Origin: an uncultured Thermofilaceae archaeon
GTDB lineage: Archaea; Thermoproteota; Thermoprotei; Thermofilales; Thermofilaceae
Direction: 5' to 3'
DNA length: 64,000 bases
NCBI GenBank assembly: GCA_938036345.1
Contig: CALHPJ010000013.1
Coordinates: 62,001 to 126,000, forward strand
Numbering within the stretch: the stretch's first letter is position 1; every line of letters starts with the position of its first letter. Position numbers and translations under genes: made by a program. Positions 49,845 to 58,720 of this stretch are shown piece after piece. The notes below the pieces were generated by a model. That model was given only the letters and a program-made list of their open reading frames with translations. It did not search any database and was not told the origin of the DNA.

Positions 49845-51848
49845 TTACTTCGGTAGGAAGAACTGTAGCATTGAACCTATTCCACCGATAAATATCATTA
49901 TCCAGTAGCCGACGAGGAATCCCACCACTATAGGCGTAACTACGCTCTCGTCGAGCTTCGCGCCGCCAATACGGTATACGAGCCTCTTAACTATCCATGC
50001 TACAAACGCAGGTATTATCCAGCCGGTGCCGGCAGCCCCAAAAGCCATCGCTACACCGATGGGGTCTAGTGGCCACCAGAGGAAGCGGAAGTTGAGGAAG
50101 CTGATTAAAAGTATCAGTATGAAGCCCGCCGCTAGATAGGGCAGCAGCGGCTCAGCTATGAACTGCTCCTCAACTCTGCTCCACGGGGCTCCGAAAACCC
50201 AGTGCCACCAGGCGTCGAACATACCCATCCTGGTGTTATTCGTACCCACAGCGTAGCTGAACCACAGGCCAACTGTGTAGCCGACCACGGCCGAGATTAT
50301 ACCCGAAGTCAGGATTACCTTTGTGATATCCCTTGGATGGGTTTTCGTGTCGAAGCCTACTTTGTAGCACAGCGGGATAGCGAAGGCCATTCCGAAGTTA
50401 GTGTTATTCTCAGCCATCAGTTCGCCAGTCCACCTGTTTGCCAACCACAGGGTTGCGACCATTTCCGGCGGCCTAATCTGCGATCCATCCGGCGCCGTGA
50501 TGTAGCCGGGATCCGGTATGTAAAGGTACTTAACCAGAGTAGGTAGGTGTGTCCAATCAATAGGGAAGCCCCAAGCTGTCCCGACAAGGCTAGCGTTACC
50601 TAGGACTCTTGCAGAGGACATGAAGAGCAGCCACATCGTCAAAACTATCAGGGGGGCTCCCACCGGGTTGGCTCCAGCTACGATAAGCATTGCGATAAGC
50701 GCCACCGTAGAGCCTACGATCATCGCGGTGCCGAGCTTGCCGGGGAGCGCGCGCTCTGGCGCATCTCTCAAGAATATATCCTTCACGTATTTAATGTTCA
50801 ACGCAAGCCACATTAGGAAGAGGCCAAGGTAGACGCCTATCCACCACCCGTTCCACCGGAATGGTGCTCCGTTCATGAACGCGTGGAACCTGTTCGCCAT
50901 CGTCGGTAGGTCGCTGTAGTAGCCCATGTAGAACGCAATCTGGCTAGGTACCATGATGCCGAACAGCGAGAACACCCATATCGTGAACAGGGTTTTCGTC
51001 GGCATTAAGAAGAAAAGCGAGTAGATCATCGGGTTCACTGGTAGAAACGCGATCACTGGTATGGCGGCGCCGAGCGGCGACCTGGAGAAATCCATCGTGC
51101 CCAGGAACCAGGGTAGAAACGGTTCCCTGGTCCAACCGTATATATCGGGGATAGCCGGGTTCAGATAAGTAGCTATAATCGGGAGTATCGCTATTACCCC
51201 GAGTAAGACGCCTAGCATGAAGAACCTGATTCTCGGGTCTTTGCCTTTACTTGATATTAACTCGATCTGCATCGTACCGGTTAGCGAAGCAGGGTAGGGC
51301 AGCCTTTCCACCTCTATCCACCTCTCATAGAGTAGCCCGATCCAGCCTGTGAAGAATAGGAGCCATAGTATTGTGTATGTTGTCCACCATGCTAGGAATG
51401 GTGTCCACTTATCCCATGGGACTGGGCCCCCCGTGGTTATCGGGGTCATCTCCGCGGGGTCGGAGATGATGGGGCCGAAAACCCAGTAGTTGGGGACAGC
51501 CCAGTTCGTCGGATGCCAGCTGTACTGCCACTGCCTTACAGCTGCCGCGTTGTGTATTATGCCGTACGGAATCATGCTGTAGCAGAAGGCTATGGACATA
51601 GACGCTGCAGTGTAAAGCAAAGCTAGAGTTTGCGGTGACGCCGAGATGCCGGCGACTTTTGAAAGTAGGAGGAAGATGAAGAGAACAACGATGGGTGCGG
51701 TAAATGTGCCGATAACCATTGAGAACATCCAGCCGGGGCCGAAGGGTGCGGTAAACACTCCAATGAGGCTCATTACCAGGGAAAAGACGGCTAAACCAGC
51801 CCAGAGAGACGGCTTTAATTTTGCCTCAATTTTCGCTTCTGCGCCCAT
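49845..51848 (-). CDS. Large OPT-like (DUF6785/DUF6784-type) membrane protein (second)
   Basis: 667 residues, about 15 hydrophobic segments. The pattern LPYPASLTGTMQIELISS, LPVNPMIYSLFFLMPTKTLFTIWVFSLF and LNFRFLWWPLDPIGVAMAFG matches the DUF6785/DUF6784 proteins of the OPT superfamily. A cytoplasmic loop near 200 carries ISSKGKDPRIRF. The TATA (51871-51878) is 26 nt before the ATG, so the mRNA is leaderless. It is separated from the M28-FtsX gene by a terminator hairpin but lies in the same direction; a divergent surface-protein gene sits 82 bp away. Probably a peptide or small-molecule transporter. Confidence 0.7.
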   Translation of the reverse strand: MGAEAKIEAKLKPSLWAGLAVFSLVMSLIGVFTAPFGPGWMFSMVIGTFTAPIVVLFIFLLLSKVAGISASPQTLALLYTAASMSIAFCYSMIPYGIIHNAAAVRQWQYSWHPTNWAVPNYWVFGPIISDPAEMTPITTGGPVPWDKWTPFLAWWTTYTILWLLFFTGWIGLLYERWIEVERLPYPASLTGTMQIELISSKGKDPRIRFFMLGVLLGVIAILPIIATYLNPAIPDIYGWTREPFLPWFLGTMDFSRSPLGAAIPVIAFLPVNPMIYSLFFLMPTKTLFTIWVFSLFGIMVPSQIAFYMGYYSDLPTMANRFHAFMNGAPFRWNGWWIGVYLGLFLMWLALNIKYVKDIFLRDAPERALPGKLGTAMIVGSTVALIAMLIVAGANPVGAPLIVLTMWLLFMSSARVLGNASLVGTAWGFPIDWTHLPTLVKYLYIPDPGYITAPDGSQIRPPEMVATLWLANRWTGELMAENNTNFGMAFAIPLCYKVGFDTKTHPRDITKVILTSGIISAVVGYTVGLWFSYAVGTNNTRMGMFDAWWHWVFGAPWSRVEEQFIAEPLLPYLAAGFILILLISFLNFRFLWWPLDPIGVAMAFGAAGTGWIIPAFVAWIVKRLVYRIGGAKLDESVVTPIVVGFLVGYWIMIFIGGIGSMLQFFLPK

Positions 51849-51870
51849 GGGATTTGCTAAAAAGCGAAGT

Positions 51871-51878
51871 ATTTAAAT
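51871..51878. promoter_or_regulatory. TATA element of the second OPT-like gene
   Basis: ATTTAAAT reads the same on both strands and is centred 26 nt before the ATG at 51848. A second AT-rich site (51896-51904) about 31 nt before the ATG at 51931 can serve the divergent surface gene. Confidence 0.45.
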
Positions 51879-51930
51879 ATTGTTGCAATAAAGCCATAAA
51901 TTTTAAAAGGACTTTAAACATGAAAGGCTC

Positions 51931-53442
51931 ATGATGAAGAGAAGGCATTTTGCCACTTATTATTACGTTTACTACTGTCATATTGTTATCCTCTTAGTTA
52001 CACTGCTTCTTGCGTGCGTCCACACCTCCTATGGGCAGCCGGTATACACTTATTATGGCAAAGTGCCAGCTAAAATGTGGCAATATAGACCGGTGGATTG
52101 GCAGGCGCAGCCTGCATGCCAGAACCCTTACGACTGGGTGGTGTACAACAGCCCAGCCACTTTGTCGCTTCTCGCAATTGTATCCGGGGATGAGGGCGTT
52201 CAGGTTGAAGTCTACAACTTAACGTATAACCAACTGATCGCGAGGGCTACGCTGAAAAGCCTGGAGCCGTTGTATCTGCTGCTTAAAAACGGCACTGTCT
52301 TCAAAGTCGTAGCGAGCAAGCCTGTTACGGTTCAGCTGGTGAACTACAACCAGACTCCTAAGTTCCCGCTTCCATTTCTGCCGCCAACGGTTCACAGCTT
52401 CTACTACAGTCTCGAGGGGGCTTATGTTGGCAAGGAGTTCGTATTCGTGGCTCTACAGGGGTCTCTGACGGCAACCGATTACACGATACTGGCTGTTGAA
52501 CCCGCTGAAATAACCATTGAAAGAGATGACGGGCAAACCATTTCCTTAAAGCTTAAGTCTAACGAGTACAAATATATCACTTTTACCCCCTTCAGGGCTT
52601 ACAGGATCAAGTCCACTGGGAATATAATGGTTATGTCCGGTGCTATACCCGGAATAGGAGCTTACGAAACGACGAGCTTCGCTATCCCCTCAGTTGAGGG
52701 CGGCTTTCAGGGAAGGTTTTTCCTTACTAGGGCCTTTAAAGCAATAGAGTGGGGGTGGGATAGAGTCAGGGACTACGGGTTCAGGGTTCTATCCATAGAG
52801 GATACGGTGGTAACGCTTTACGATCTGGAAACCGGCACAAAAATCGGCGACTTCAACGTTCCTGGCGGCTCCGGCATAATGCTTAGGCCGAACGCCTACG
52901 CTATAGCGCTGGTCAGCGAAAAGCCGGTTTCATTCTGGTTTATGCACAACGGGAGCATAGAGATCGAGAACGCGGGAATGCATGGAGGCTGGTACTGCGG
53001 TTACCCGCGATCGACCATGTTCTTCACGCTGAGACCGAACGAGGATACTCTTGTGCAGTTCCCCTCGAACGCGAGCCTGGAGGTATACTTTTACTCGAAA
53101 GAGGATGCTACAGTTTTGATCGACGACACGATGGCGGTAAAGGTTAAGGCGGATACCCCGTACCTCTTCACACTACCCGGAATACACAAGCTGAGAAGCG
53201 ATAAAGAGCTGCTTGTGCAGGTGAATTCCTGGCCCAGGTACCCGGAGCACCAAGGGCTTTGGTTTACCGGCGCGGTAATCCCGCCGTTAGAGGCGGCTGG
53301 CTTCAAACCGCAAGTTGAAGTAACGATACCAGGAGCGGGGGGCGGAGTTCCACTTACGCAGATAGTTGCAGTGGCGGCTGTTGTGGCGATAGCGGCAGGG
53401 GTAGTTTTAACGCTCAGGAAAAGGGCAAAGCGGGAGGGGTAG
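51931..53442 (+). CDS. Membrane-anchored surface protein with IgGFc-binding-like repeats
   Basis: 503 residues. Signal anchor about 18-36. Beta-rich repeats follow; each has a V-x-V-x-x-x-G type strand set: YEVYNLTYNQLIARATLKSLEPLYLLLKNG-like units, then YTILAVEPAEITIERDDGQTISLKL, IKSTGNIMVMSGAIPGIGAYETTSFAIPSVEGG and VLSIEDTVVTLYDLETGTKIG, resembling the IgGFc-binding/adhesin-like fold seen in some surface proteins. A Gly/Pro linker and a helix (about 478-497) with a basic tail RKRAKREG anchor it. It is divergent from the OPT-like gene with a shared promoter region. Function unknown; binding of external material is likely. Confidence 0.65.
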   Translation: MMKRRHFATYYYVYYCHIVILLVTLLLACVHTSYGQPVYTYYGKVPAKMWQYRPVDWQAQPACQNPYDWVVYNSPATLSLLAIVSGDEGVQVEVYNLTYNQLIARATLKSLEPLYLLLKNGTVFKVVASKPVTVQLVNYNQTPKFPLPFLPPTVHSFYYSLEGAYVGKEFVFVALQGSLTATDYTILAVEPAEITIERDDGQTISLKLKSNEYKYITFTPFRAYRIKSTGNIMVMSGAIPGIGAYETTSFAIPSVEGGFQGRFFLTRAFKAIEWGWDRVRDYGFRVLSIEDTVVTLYDLETGTKIGDFNVPGGSGIMLRPNAYAIALVSEKPVSFWFMHNGSIEIENAGMHGGWYCGYPRSTMFFTLRPNEDTLVQFPSNASLEVYFYSKEDATVLIDDTMAVKVKADTPYLFTLPGIHKLRSDKELLVQVNSWPRYPEHQGLWFTGAVIPPLEAAGFKPQVEVTIPGAGGGVPLTQIVAVAAVVAIAAGVVLTLRKRAKREG

Positions 53443-53540
53443 AAGTTTAAGTTTTTAAATCTGCAACTCCTTAGGTAGCTTTACAGAATTAATAGTTTTT
53501 CAGGTGAGCATTTACAGGGTGATGCTAGAGGGCAGCAACA

Positions 53541-53550
53541 GTTTTTAACT
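53541..53550 (+). promoter_or_regulatory. TATA element of the TIM-barrel isomerase gene
   Basis: GTTTTTAACT, 25 nt before the GTG at 53571; leaderless start. Confidence 0.45.
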
Positions 53551-53570
53551 ACCATTTCCAACTTCACTAC

Positions 53571-54419
53571 GTGAAAGCCGGCCTAAATCTGTGGACGTTG
53601 CTTGGGTTCGAGTATGCAGCTAGGCCTGACCTCGCCTGGGCTGTGGGTGTAGCCAAGGAGATAGGCTACGATGGCGCGGAAGTGGTTTTTGACGACGGGC
53701 TGCTAAACCCGCGTTCCATAACTAAGGAAGAGCGCCTTAGGATCAAGGAGGTAGGCCTCGAGATCCCCAGCGTTGCCACCGGTGTGTTCTGGAAGTATAA
53801 CCTGGGCTCCTCCGATGAAGGGGAAAGGGACATCGGGCTAGAGTACGTGAAAATGGGGTTAGAGCTAGCTAGGGATCTGGATTCGGACGTTCTTCTCGTT
53901 GTACCGGGTGTAGCCAGGCCCGAAATACCGTACGAGGCGCTGTACGATAACGCGAAGGTTTCCCTCAGGAAAGCCGCTAGAGTCGCTGAAGACCTCGGCG
54001 TAGTTATCGGGGTTGAAAACGTCTGGAACAAGTTCCTGTACAGTCCCCTCGAGTTTCGAAGGTTCATCGACGAGGTAAACTCGGATTATGTTCAAGCCTA
54101 CCTCGACGTAGGGAACCTAACGGCCCTAGGGTACCACGAGCACTGGACCCGGCTGCTCAAAGGCCGGATCGCGATGGTCCACGTTAAGGACTTCGACTTG
54201 AACGTCGGCAATATCAGGGGCTTCCGCCACGTCGGTAAGGGCAGCATCAACTGGCCGGTTGTAATTAAGCTATTGAAAGAAGCCGGTTACGATGGCTTCC
54301 TCAATGTTGAATGCCCGCCCGAGTTCTACCCAGACCTCGAAAAACCCGCATACCCCCAGGACGGGATAAGGGCGGCTCGCGATAACCTGGAAGCCTTGAG
54401 AAAGATTCTAGCGGGCTGA
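53571..54419 (+). CDS. Xylose isomerase-like TIM-barrel (sugar phosphate isomerase/epimerase) protein
   Basis: 282 residues from GTG. Motifs of the AP-endonuclease-2/xylose isomerase-like barrel: GYDGAEVVFDDGL, VVIGVENVWNKFLYSP (metal Glu), VQAYLDVGNLTALGYHEHW (Asp), MVHVKDFD and GFLNVECPPEFYPDL (Glu). Such proteins isomerise or dehydrate sugars and inositols. The neighbourhood has Gfo/Idh/MocA and UroD-like genes, in line with a sugar pathway. Confidence 0.88.
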   Translation: MKAGLNLWTLLGFEYAARPDLAWAVGVAKEIGYDGAEVVFDDGLLNPRSITKEERLRIKEVGLEIPSVATGVFWKYNLGSSDEGERDIGLEYVKMGLELARDLDSDVLLVVPGVARPEIPYEALYDNAKVSLRKAARVAEDLGVVIGVENVWNKFLYSPLEFRRFIDEVNSDYVQAYLDVGNLTALGYHEHWTRLLKGRIAMVHVKDFDLNVGNIRGFRHVGKGSINWPVVIKLLKEAGYDGFLNVECPPEFYPDLEKPAYPQDGIRAARDNLEALRKILAG

Positions 54420-54618
54420 CAGGTCGATATTGCACTTCTTTTTTTCCAGCGGGCTCAGAGGTACTTCCGCTCATCAACCTCAGAAAGGCGCTTTACGTCA
54501 CTGCCCGTAGTAGAAGAAACGATCTACCTTTAAATTTTCCCGCGCTAGCAGCTCCTCTGCTGCGCGCTAGGGCGTAGGGCAGCGATAGTAATAATTGGTG
54601 GAGCATCCTTGAAAATCT

Positions 54619-55875
54619 GTGGCAGAAAACATTAGGACTTATAGGCCCGGTGATGAAGAATCCATAGCTAGCCTTCTCAGGAAGTGCTTCGAAACATACA
54701 GCAGCTACGGGCTTGATAGCTCTAAATGGCTGGAGCTAGCTAAGTTGAACGAGGGGTTTAAGCTTGAAGGGGCTTACCTACTCGAAGTCGACGGTAAGCT
54801 GGTTTCCCACGTTCAAGTAGTCGAGAAAAAGCTGCGCACATCCGCCGGGTTTTTGGAGACAGCCGGAATAGCGAACGTATCAACGGACCCTGAGTACAGG
54901 GGCAAGGGCCACGCATCCAGGCTACTAAGCAAGGCGATGGAGGACTATAAGCGGAGGGGGTTCCCGCTCACGGCCTTGTTCACGGGCTATGCGAGCGGTC
55001 CGCAAAGGATCTACAGGAGACTGGGCTACGTCGACATATGTCTCGACGAGTGGTGGATCGCTCCTCTCTGGGACGCCCAGGGAAGCATACGGGAAGTTCG
55101 TTGGATTGAAGTAAGGGAGGCGGAAGAGCGCGACATTCAACGGATAACGAGGGTGTACGAGACTTCAGGTAACTTCTACACCGGGTGGCCGGTGAGGTCA
55201 GAATCCGAGTGCAGGGAGAAAATGTTCGCGCGCACCGCGTACCACAGCTTCTTCTACCTACCGCGAAGCCCGGGCGATTTTGTTGTAGCGGAGGAGGGGG
55301 GTGAGGTGGTCGGCTACGCGATGGCAGCGAAGATACCGTGGGACCCCGAGGGTTTTGGTATAGCGGAATTAGTGGCCCTGCCGGGGCGCGTCGACGCGCT
55401 CCAGGCACTTTTCACGTACGTAGTGAAGCGCGCATCCGAAAAGGGGGCGCGATACCTACGTGCCCCAAGAGTCCCGGGAGCCGAGTACACCCGAGTGTTC
55501 AGCAGCTTCCGCGCACAAATGGGAGGCGGAGTATTCATGAGCGAAGTTCTAAACTTCAGGGCACTTCTCGAAAACGCTGTTGCGCGGGAAACGGCGTTTT
55601 TGGACGAACTTGCCCTCAGACTAAAGTACCGCGGCGAGGTGGCTACAGTATCGGTGAGGGAGGGGAGGGTAAAAGTAGGCGAAGACTCCGCGGACGCTGT
55701 AGTCGACCTGGATCCGGAGACCTTCAACAGGTTCCTTTTCGGCTACTCAAGCGCGGAGGAGCTCCTACTAAACTCTACCGTGAAGGCCGACGTGCCCGCC
55801 AAAAGGGTCCTGAACCTATTCAAGGAGCTGTTCTCCCCTAAGCCGATGCATATATGGCTGGTAGACCGCTGGTGA
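54619..55875 (+). CDS. Eis-like GNAT N-acetyltransferase
   Basis: 418 residues. Residues about 1-150 are a GNAT domain (IRTYRPGDEESIASLLRKCFE; STDPEYRGKGHASRLLSKAMEDYKRRG, the acetyl-CoA motif A with R/Q-x-x-G-x-G/A). A second GNAT-like part lies near 160-280, and the C-terminal SCP2-like end holds VVDLDPETFNRFLFGYSSAEELL. This two-GNAT-plus-SCP2 layout matches the Eis family. The substrate (amine, lysine or peptide N-terminus) is unknown. Confidence 0.85.
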   Translation: MAENIRTYRPGDEESIASLLRKCFETYSSYGLDSSKWLELAKLNEGFKLEGAYLLEVDGKLVSHVQVVEKKLRTSAGFLETAGIANVSTDPEYRGKGHASRLLSKAMEDYKRRGFPLTALFTGYASGPQRIYRRLGYVDICLDEWWIAPLWDAQGSIREVRWIEVREAEERDIQRITRVYETSGNFYTGWPVRSESECREKMFARTAYHSFFYLPRSPGDFVVAEEGGEVVGYAMAAKIPWDPEGFGIAELVALPGRVDALQALFTYVVKRASEKGARYLRAPRVPGAEYTRVFSSFRAQMGGGVFMSEVLNFRALLENAVARETAFLDELALRLKYRGEVATVSVREGRVKVGEDSADAVVDLDPETFNRFLFGYSSAEELLLNSTVKADVPAKRVLNLFKELFSPKPMHIWLVDRW

Positions 55876-56020
55876 CGGGAGAAAGTCCAGGCCGCTATAG
55901 TATTTTCTGGCTTTAAGACTCGACTTTACGCATCGCTACACTCCGGGGGGGGCGCCGGGTGAACTAGGAAGCTGCGTTAAAATTGTACTAATGGGCTGAG
56001 TCAAAGTAACTAGAAGCTAA

Positions 56021-56219
56021 GTTACACTCCCGAAGGATGGGCGTGACCGTGTTGGTATCAGGTTGCCGACTACTTGGAGGTGTACATAGATGAGCATGAG
56101 AGGGTCGTTACGGAGGGAGTGAAAAGAGCTAAATAAGGCTAACATCCGGCAAAGTACTCACGCAGGGCGAAATCGAGGCGTCAATGGTTAAAGGGCGAGG
56201 CGCTCGCGTTAAGCTGTAA
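56021..56219 (+). pseudogene. Decayed VapB-type (AbrB family) antitoxin gene
   Basis: Three fragments in different frames fit one AbrB-type antitoxin. VTLPKDGRDRVGIR (56021 on, one frame) resembles VTIPKxxRxxLGI. DYLEVYIDEHERVV (56069 on) is the GDYLEVYVD core. VLTQGEIEASMVKGRGARVKL ends with TAA at 56217-56219. It is directly followed by a decayed PIN toxin. No intact start or continuous frame remains. Confidence 0.7.
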
Positions 56220-56530
56220 TCGACGCAAACGTGCTAGTTTACGATACTTTTGAGGATTCGCCGACCACAAGGGCGCTGTTAGCCTGCTAGGCGGGCTAGG
56301 CCGCTGGCTTATCCCACGACCATGGCTTACGAGTACGTGTGGTTCCTGAGTATCTATCTATTGATACCTGGCTGGCGCGAGAAGGTAATAGACGTAGCAA
56401 GCGAAAGCTTCCATCGATGTGGAGTGAGCGCTTCAACGACAAGGTAATCCTAGCAATAGCTGCACGCGGGGAGCTGCCCTTAGCCTCCTGCGATATAAGG
56501 CTGAGAGTGCGAGCTGCTAAATTGGGGTAA
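56216..56530 (+). pseudogene. Decayed VapC-type PIN-domain toxin gene
   Basis: The first fragment VIDANVLVYDTFEDSPTTRALL (56216 on) has the PIN Asp motif and is cut by TAG at 56288. In another frame MAYEYVWFLSIY (56322 on) matches the PIN central segment. In a third frame RFNDKVILAIAARGELPLA then CDIRLRVRAAKLG ends at TAA 56528-56530 with the C-terminal Asp region. At least two frame changes and one stop. Adjacent to the decayed antitoxin, so this is a dead vapBC. Confidence 0.75.
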
Positions 56531-56672
56531 GATTGCCCCCAAGTTTTTGCAGCGGCAAATATGAACAATGTGGGATGAAGCTTCGATCCACGGCACGGGC
56601 TTAAGCGTGACCTGGCCCTTAGCCTGACCGTAGTTAGCCAAAGTAAAAAAAAATAGGGAAGATTTTTGTGCT

Positions 56673-57674
56673 CTACCGTTGCAGAGGCAGTTTCACCGGC
56701 AAACCTTTGCGGGCGGATTCGTAAGCCGCAATTGAGACTTCAAGCGCCTTATACCCGTCGTACCCCGTCGCTCTCGGCGGCCGGTCCTCCTGAATGGCGT
56801 AGACGAAGTCCTTGATCATGTTGTAGTCAGCGTCCGGGCCGTAGTAGTGCCATGTAAGCGGTTTACCCTCGATCACCAAGTTGATGCAGGGTCTGAATGC
56901 GTCCACGAGGATGAAGCCGTCAGTCCCGTAGATGGCTAGGAACACGTCGCCCCATGTGTAGAACGTATTCGGCCGCGACCAGCTGCAATCGATGCTCCCC
57001 ACTATGCCGCTCTTGAACCTCAGCGAAATCAGCGCACAGTCCTCGGATCTTAGATCAGGCCTAATATTCTTCCCGATGACGGCGTATACCTCATCAAACT
57101 CGTCCCTCGTATACCAACGCATTAAATCAGCGGTGTGAACCACGTGGTCCATTACCGCTCCTCCACCGGCAAGCTTGGGGTCGTCGAACCAGAGACCCGG
57201 GAACTTGCCGTGGTTAGTCGTCATTACCGCGAGAATCTTGCCCACGGTACCCCCATCTAACAGATTTTTCACCGCGACCGTGGCATCGTGGTACCGCATC
57301 ACGAAAGCTTGTTGCAGCTTCACCCCCGCTTTCTCAGCCGCTTTGATCATTTTCTCCGCGTCCTCGAGCGTTGTGGCCAGCGGCTTCTCGACGATCATGT
57401 GCTTCCCAGCCTCCGCTGCGGCGATTGCCAGCTCTGCGTGCTTTGCATTCTCGGAGGCGATAACTACTGCATCGATATCTTCTCGCTTCAGGAGCTGCCG
57501 GTAGTCGCCGTAGAGATCCTTTACCCCGTAGGCCTCCGCCGCTCTCCTCAACCTCTCTGGGTCGTCATCGTATATCGCGGCAAGCTCAGCTTCCTCCAGG
57601 CTTTTCAGTACTCTAGCGTAGCTCCATGCGTGAATGTGCGCGAAAGAGAGAATCGCGAACCTCAGCTTCCTCAT
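56673..57674 (-). CDS. Gfo/Idh/MocA family oxidoreductase (copy 2)
   Basis: 333 residues. LRFAILSFAHIHAWSYARVLKSL is the Rossmann start (the GxGxxG is replaced by a Ser/Ala-His variant, common in some members). KHMIVEKPLATTLEDAEKMIKAA carries EKP. GGAVMDHVVHTADLMRWYTRDEF holds the His-Asp catalytic pattern (VHTAD). It is the second gene of an operon with copy 3, overlapping it by 4 bp. Likely acts on a sugar or cyclitol with NAD(P). Confidence 0.9.
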   Translation of the reverse strand: MRKLRFAILSFAHIHAWSYARVLKSLEEAELAAIYDDDPERLRRAAEAYGVKDLYGDYRQLLKREDIDAVVIASENAKHAELAIAAAEAGKHMIVEKPLATTLEDAEKMIKAAEKAGVKLQQAFVMRYHDATVAVKNLLDGGTVGKILAVMTTNHGKFPGLWFDDPKLAGGGAVMDHVVHTADLMRWYTRDEFDEVYAVIGKNIRPDLRSEDCALISLRFKSGIVGSIDCSWSRPNTFYTWGDVFLAIYGTDGFILVDAFRPCINLVIEGKPLTWHYYGPDADYNMIKDFVYAIQEDRPPRATGYDGYKALEVSIAAYESARKGLPVKLPLQR

Positions 57675-58681
57675 AGCACCTCACCCTCTAGCGGCAGCTT
57701 GATGGGTCTACCCTCGTCCACCGACTTAACGGCGGCCAGCGTTACTTCAAGAGTCTTCTTAGCTTCTTCGCCTGGTACGGCTGGTTCGAGATCCCTTACT
57801 ATGCACTCGTAGAAGTGCTTCACCTCCTTATCGTAGGCGTCCTCCTCGAATGGAGTGTACACAGCCGGCGGTTCACCAGGCCTGTAGACCTTCAAGGCAG
57901 CCGGCGAGTGGTTGTCAACTGCGAGCATACCATGGGTCCCCACGATCTCCAGGTAGGTGGTGAAGGGGAAGCCCGGTGGTTGAATCCACGAACCCTCTAC
58001 GTAAGCGATTGCCCCGCTCTTGAACTTGAGAATCGCGTGCGTAAAGTCGTGCGACGTGGAGTCCGCGGTCTTTAGGGTTCCACCTCTGGCGAACACCTCC
58101 TCCACCTCGCCCATCGCCCAGCGGAGGAAGTCGACGTCGTGAATGCTCATATCGACGAAGACGCCTCCACCGAGCCTCCGGTCCTTATGCCACGGCGCCC
58201 ACTCCGGGAAGGGGGAAAGTCTGTAAGCCCTGGCGATTCTCGGCTCCCCAATCGCCCCACTTTCAACTAGGCGTTTGCTTTCAACGTACTCAGGCCAGAA
58301 CCTGAGACAGTGAGCCACCATGAACTTCACCCCGGCTTTTCGGGCCGCTCCAATCATGTCATCCGCATCGCTAAGGCGGAGCGCGATAGGTTTCTCGCAG
58401 AGGACGTGTTTCCCACTTTTAGCTGCGCTCACGACTATCTCGGCGTGGGTGTAAGTTGGAGTGCACACATCTACGATGTCGACTTCCCTCATCTCCAGTA
58501 CTTTGGTGTAGTCCGTGAGCCAGTAGGGCGCCTTGTACGCCTCAGCAGCCCTCTTCGCTTTACCTCCGATTAAATCGACAGCGGCTATAATCCGCGAACC
58601 CTTAACCTTGCTCCACGCCCTGAGGTGCACGTTGCCAATAAAACCGCATCCAATAACCGCTACTCCCAGTTCCCCCATCAA
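57671..58681 (-). CDS. Gfo/Idh/MocA family oxidoreductase (copy 3)
   Basis: 336 residues. VAVIGCGFIGNVHLRAWSKVKG is an intact GxGxxG Rossmann start; KHVLCEKPIALRLSDADDM has EKP; GGGVFVDMSIHDVDFLRWAMGEV carries the IHDVD catalytic segment. It is the lead gene of the pair with copy 2. The two enzymes probably act on related substrates; an ordinary two-step sugar modification is possible. Confidence 0.9.
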   Translation of the reverse strand: MMGELGVAVIGCGFIGNVHLRAWSKVKGSRIIAAVDLIGGKAKRAAEAYKAPYWLTDYTKVLEMREVDIVDVCTPTYTHAEIVVSAAKSGKHVLCEKPIALRLSDADDMIGAARKAGVKFMVAHCLRFWPEYVESKRLVESGAIGEPRIARAYRLSPFPEWAPWHKDRRLGGGVFVDMSIHDVDFLRWAMGEVEEVFARGGTLKTADSTSHDFTHAILKFKSGAIAYVEGSWIQPPGFPFTTYLEIVGTHGMLAVDNHSPAALKVYRPGEPPAVYTPFEEDAYDKEVKHFYECIVRDLEPAVPGEEAKKTLEVTLAAVKSVDEGRPIKLPLEGEVL

Positions 58682-58720
58682 TGGTAAAAACCTGAAATAG
58701 GTAAAAATGGTTTACTGGGG

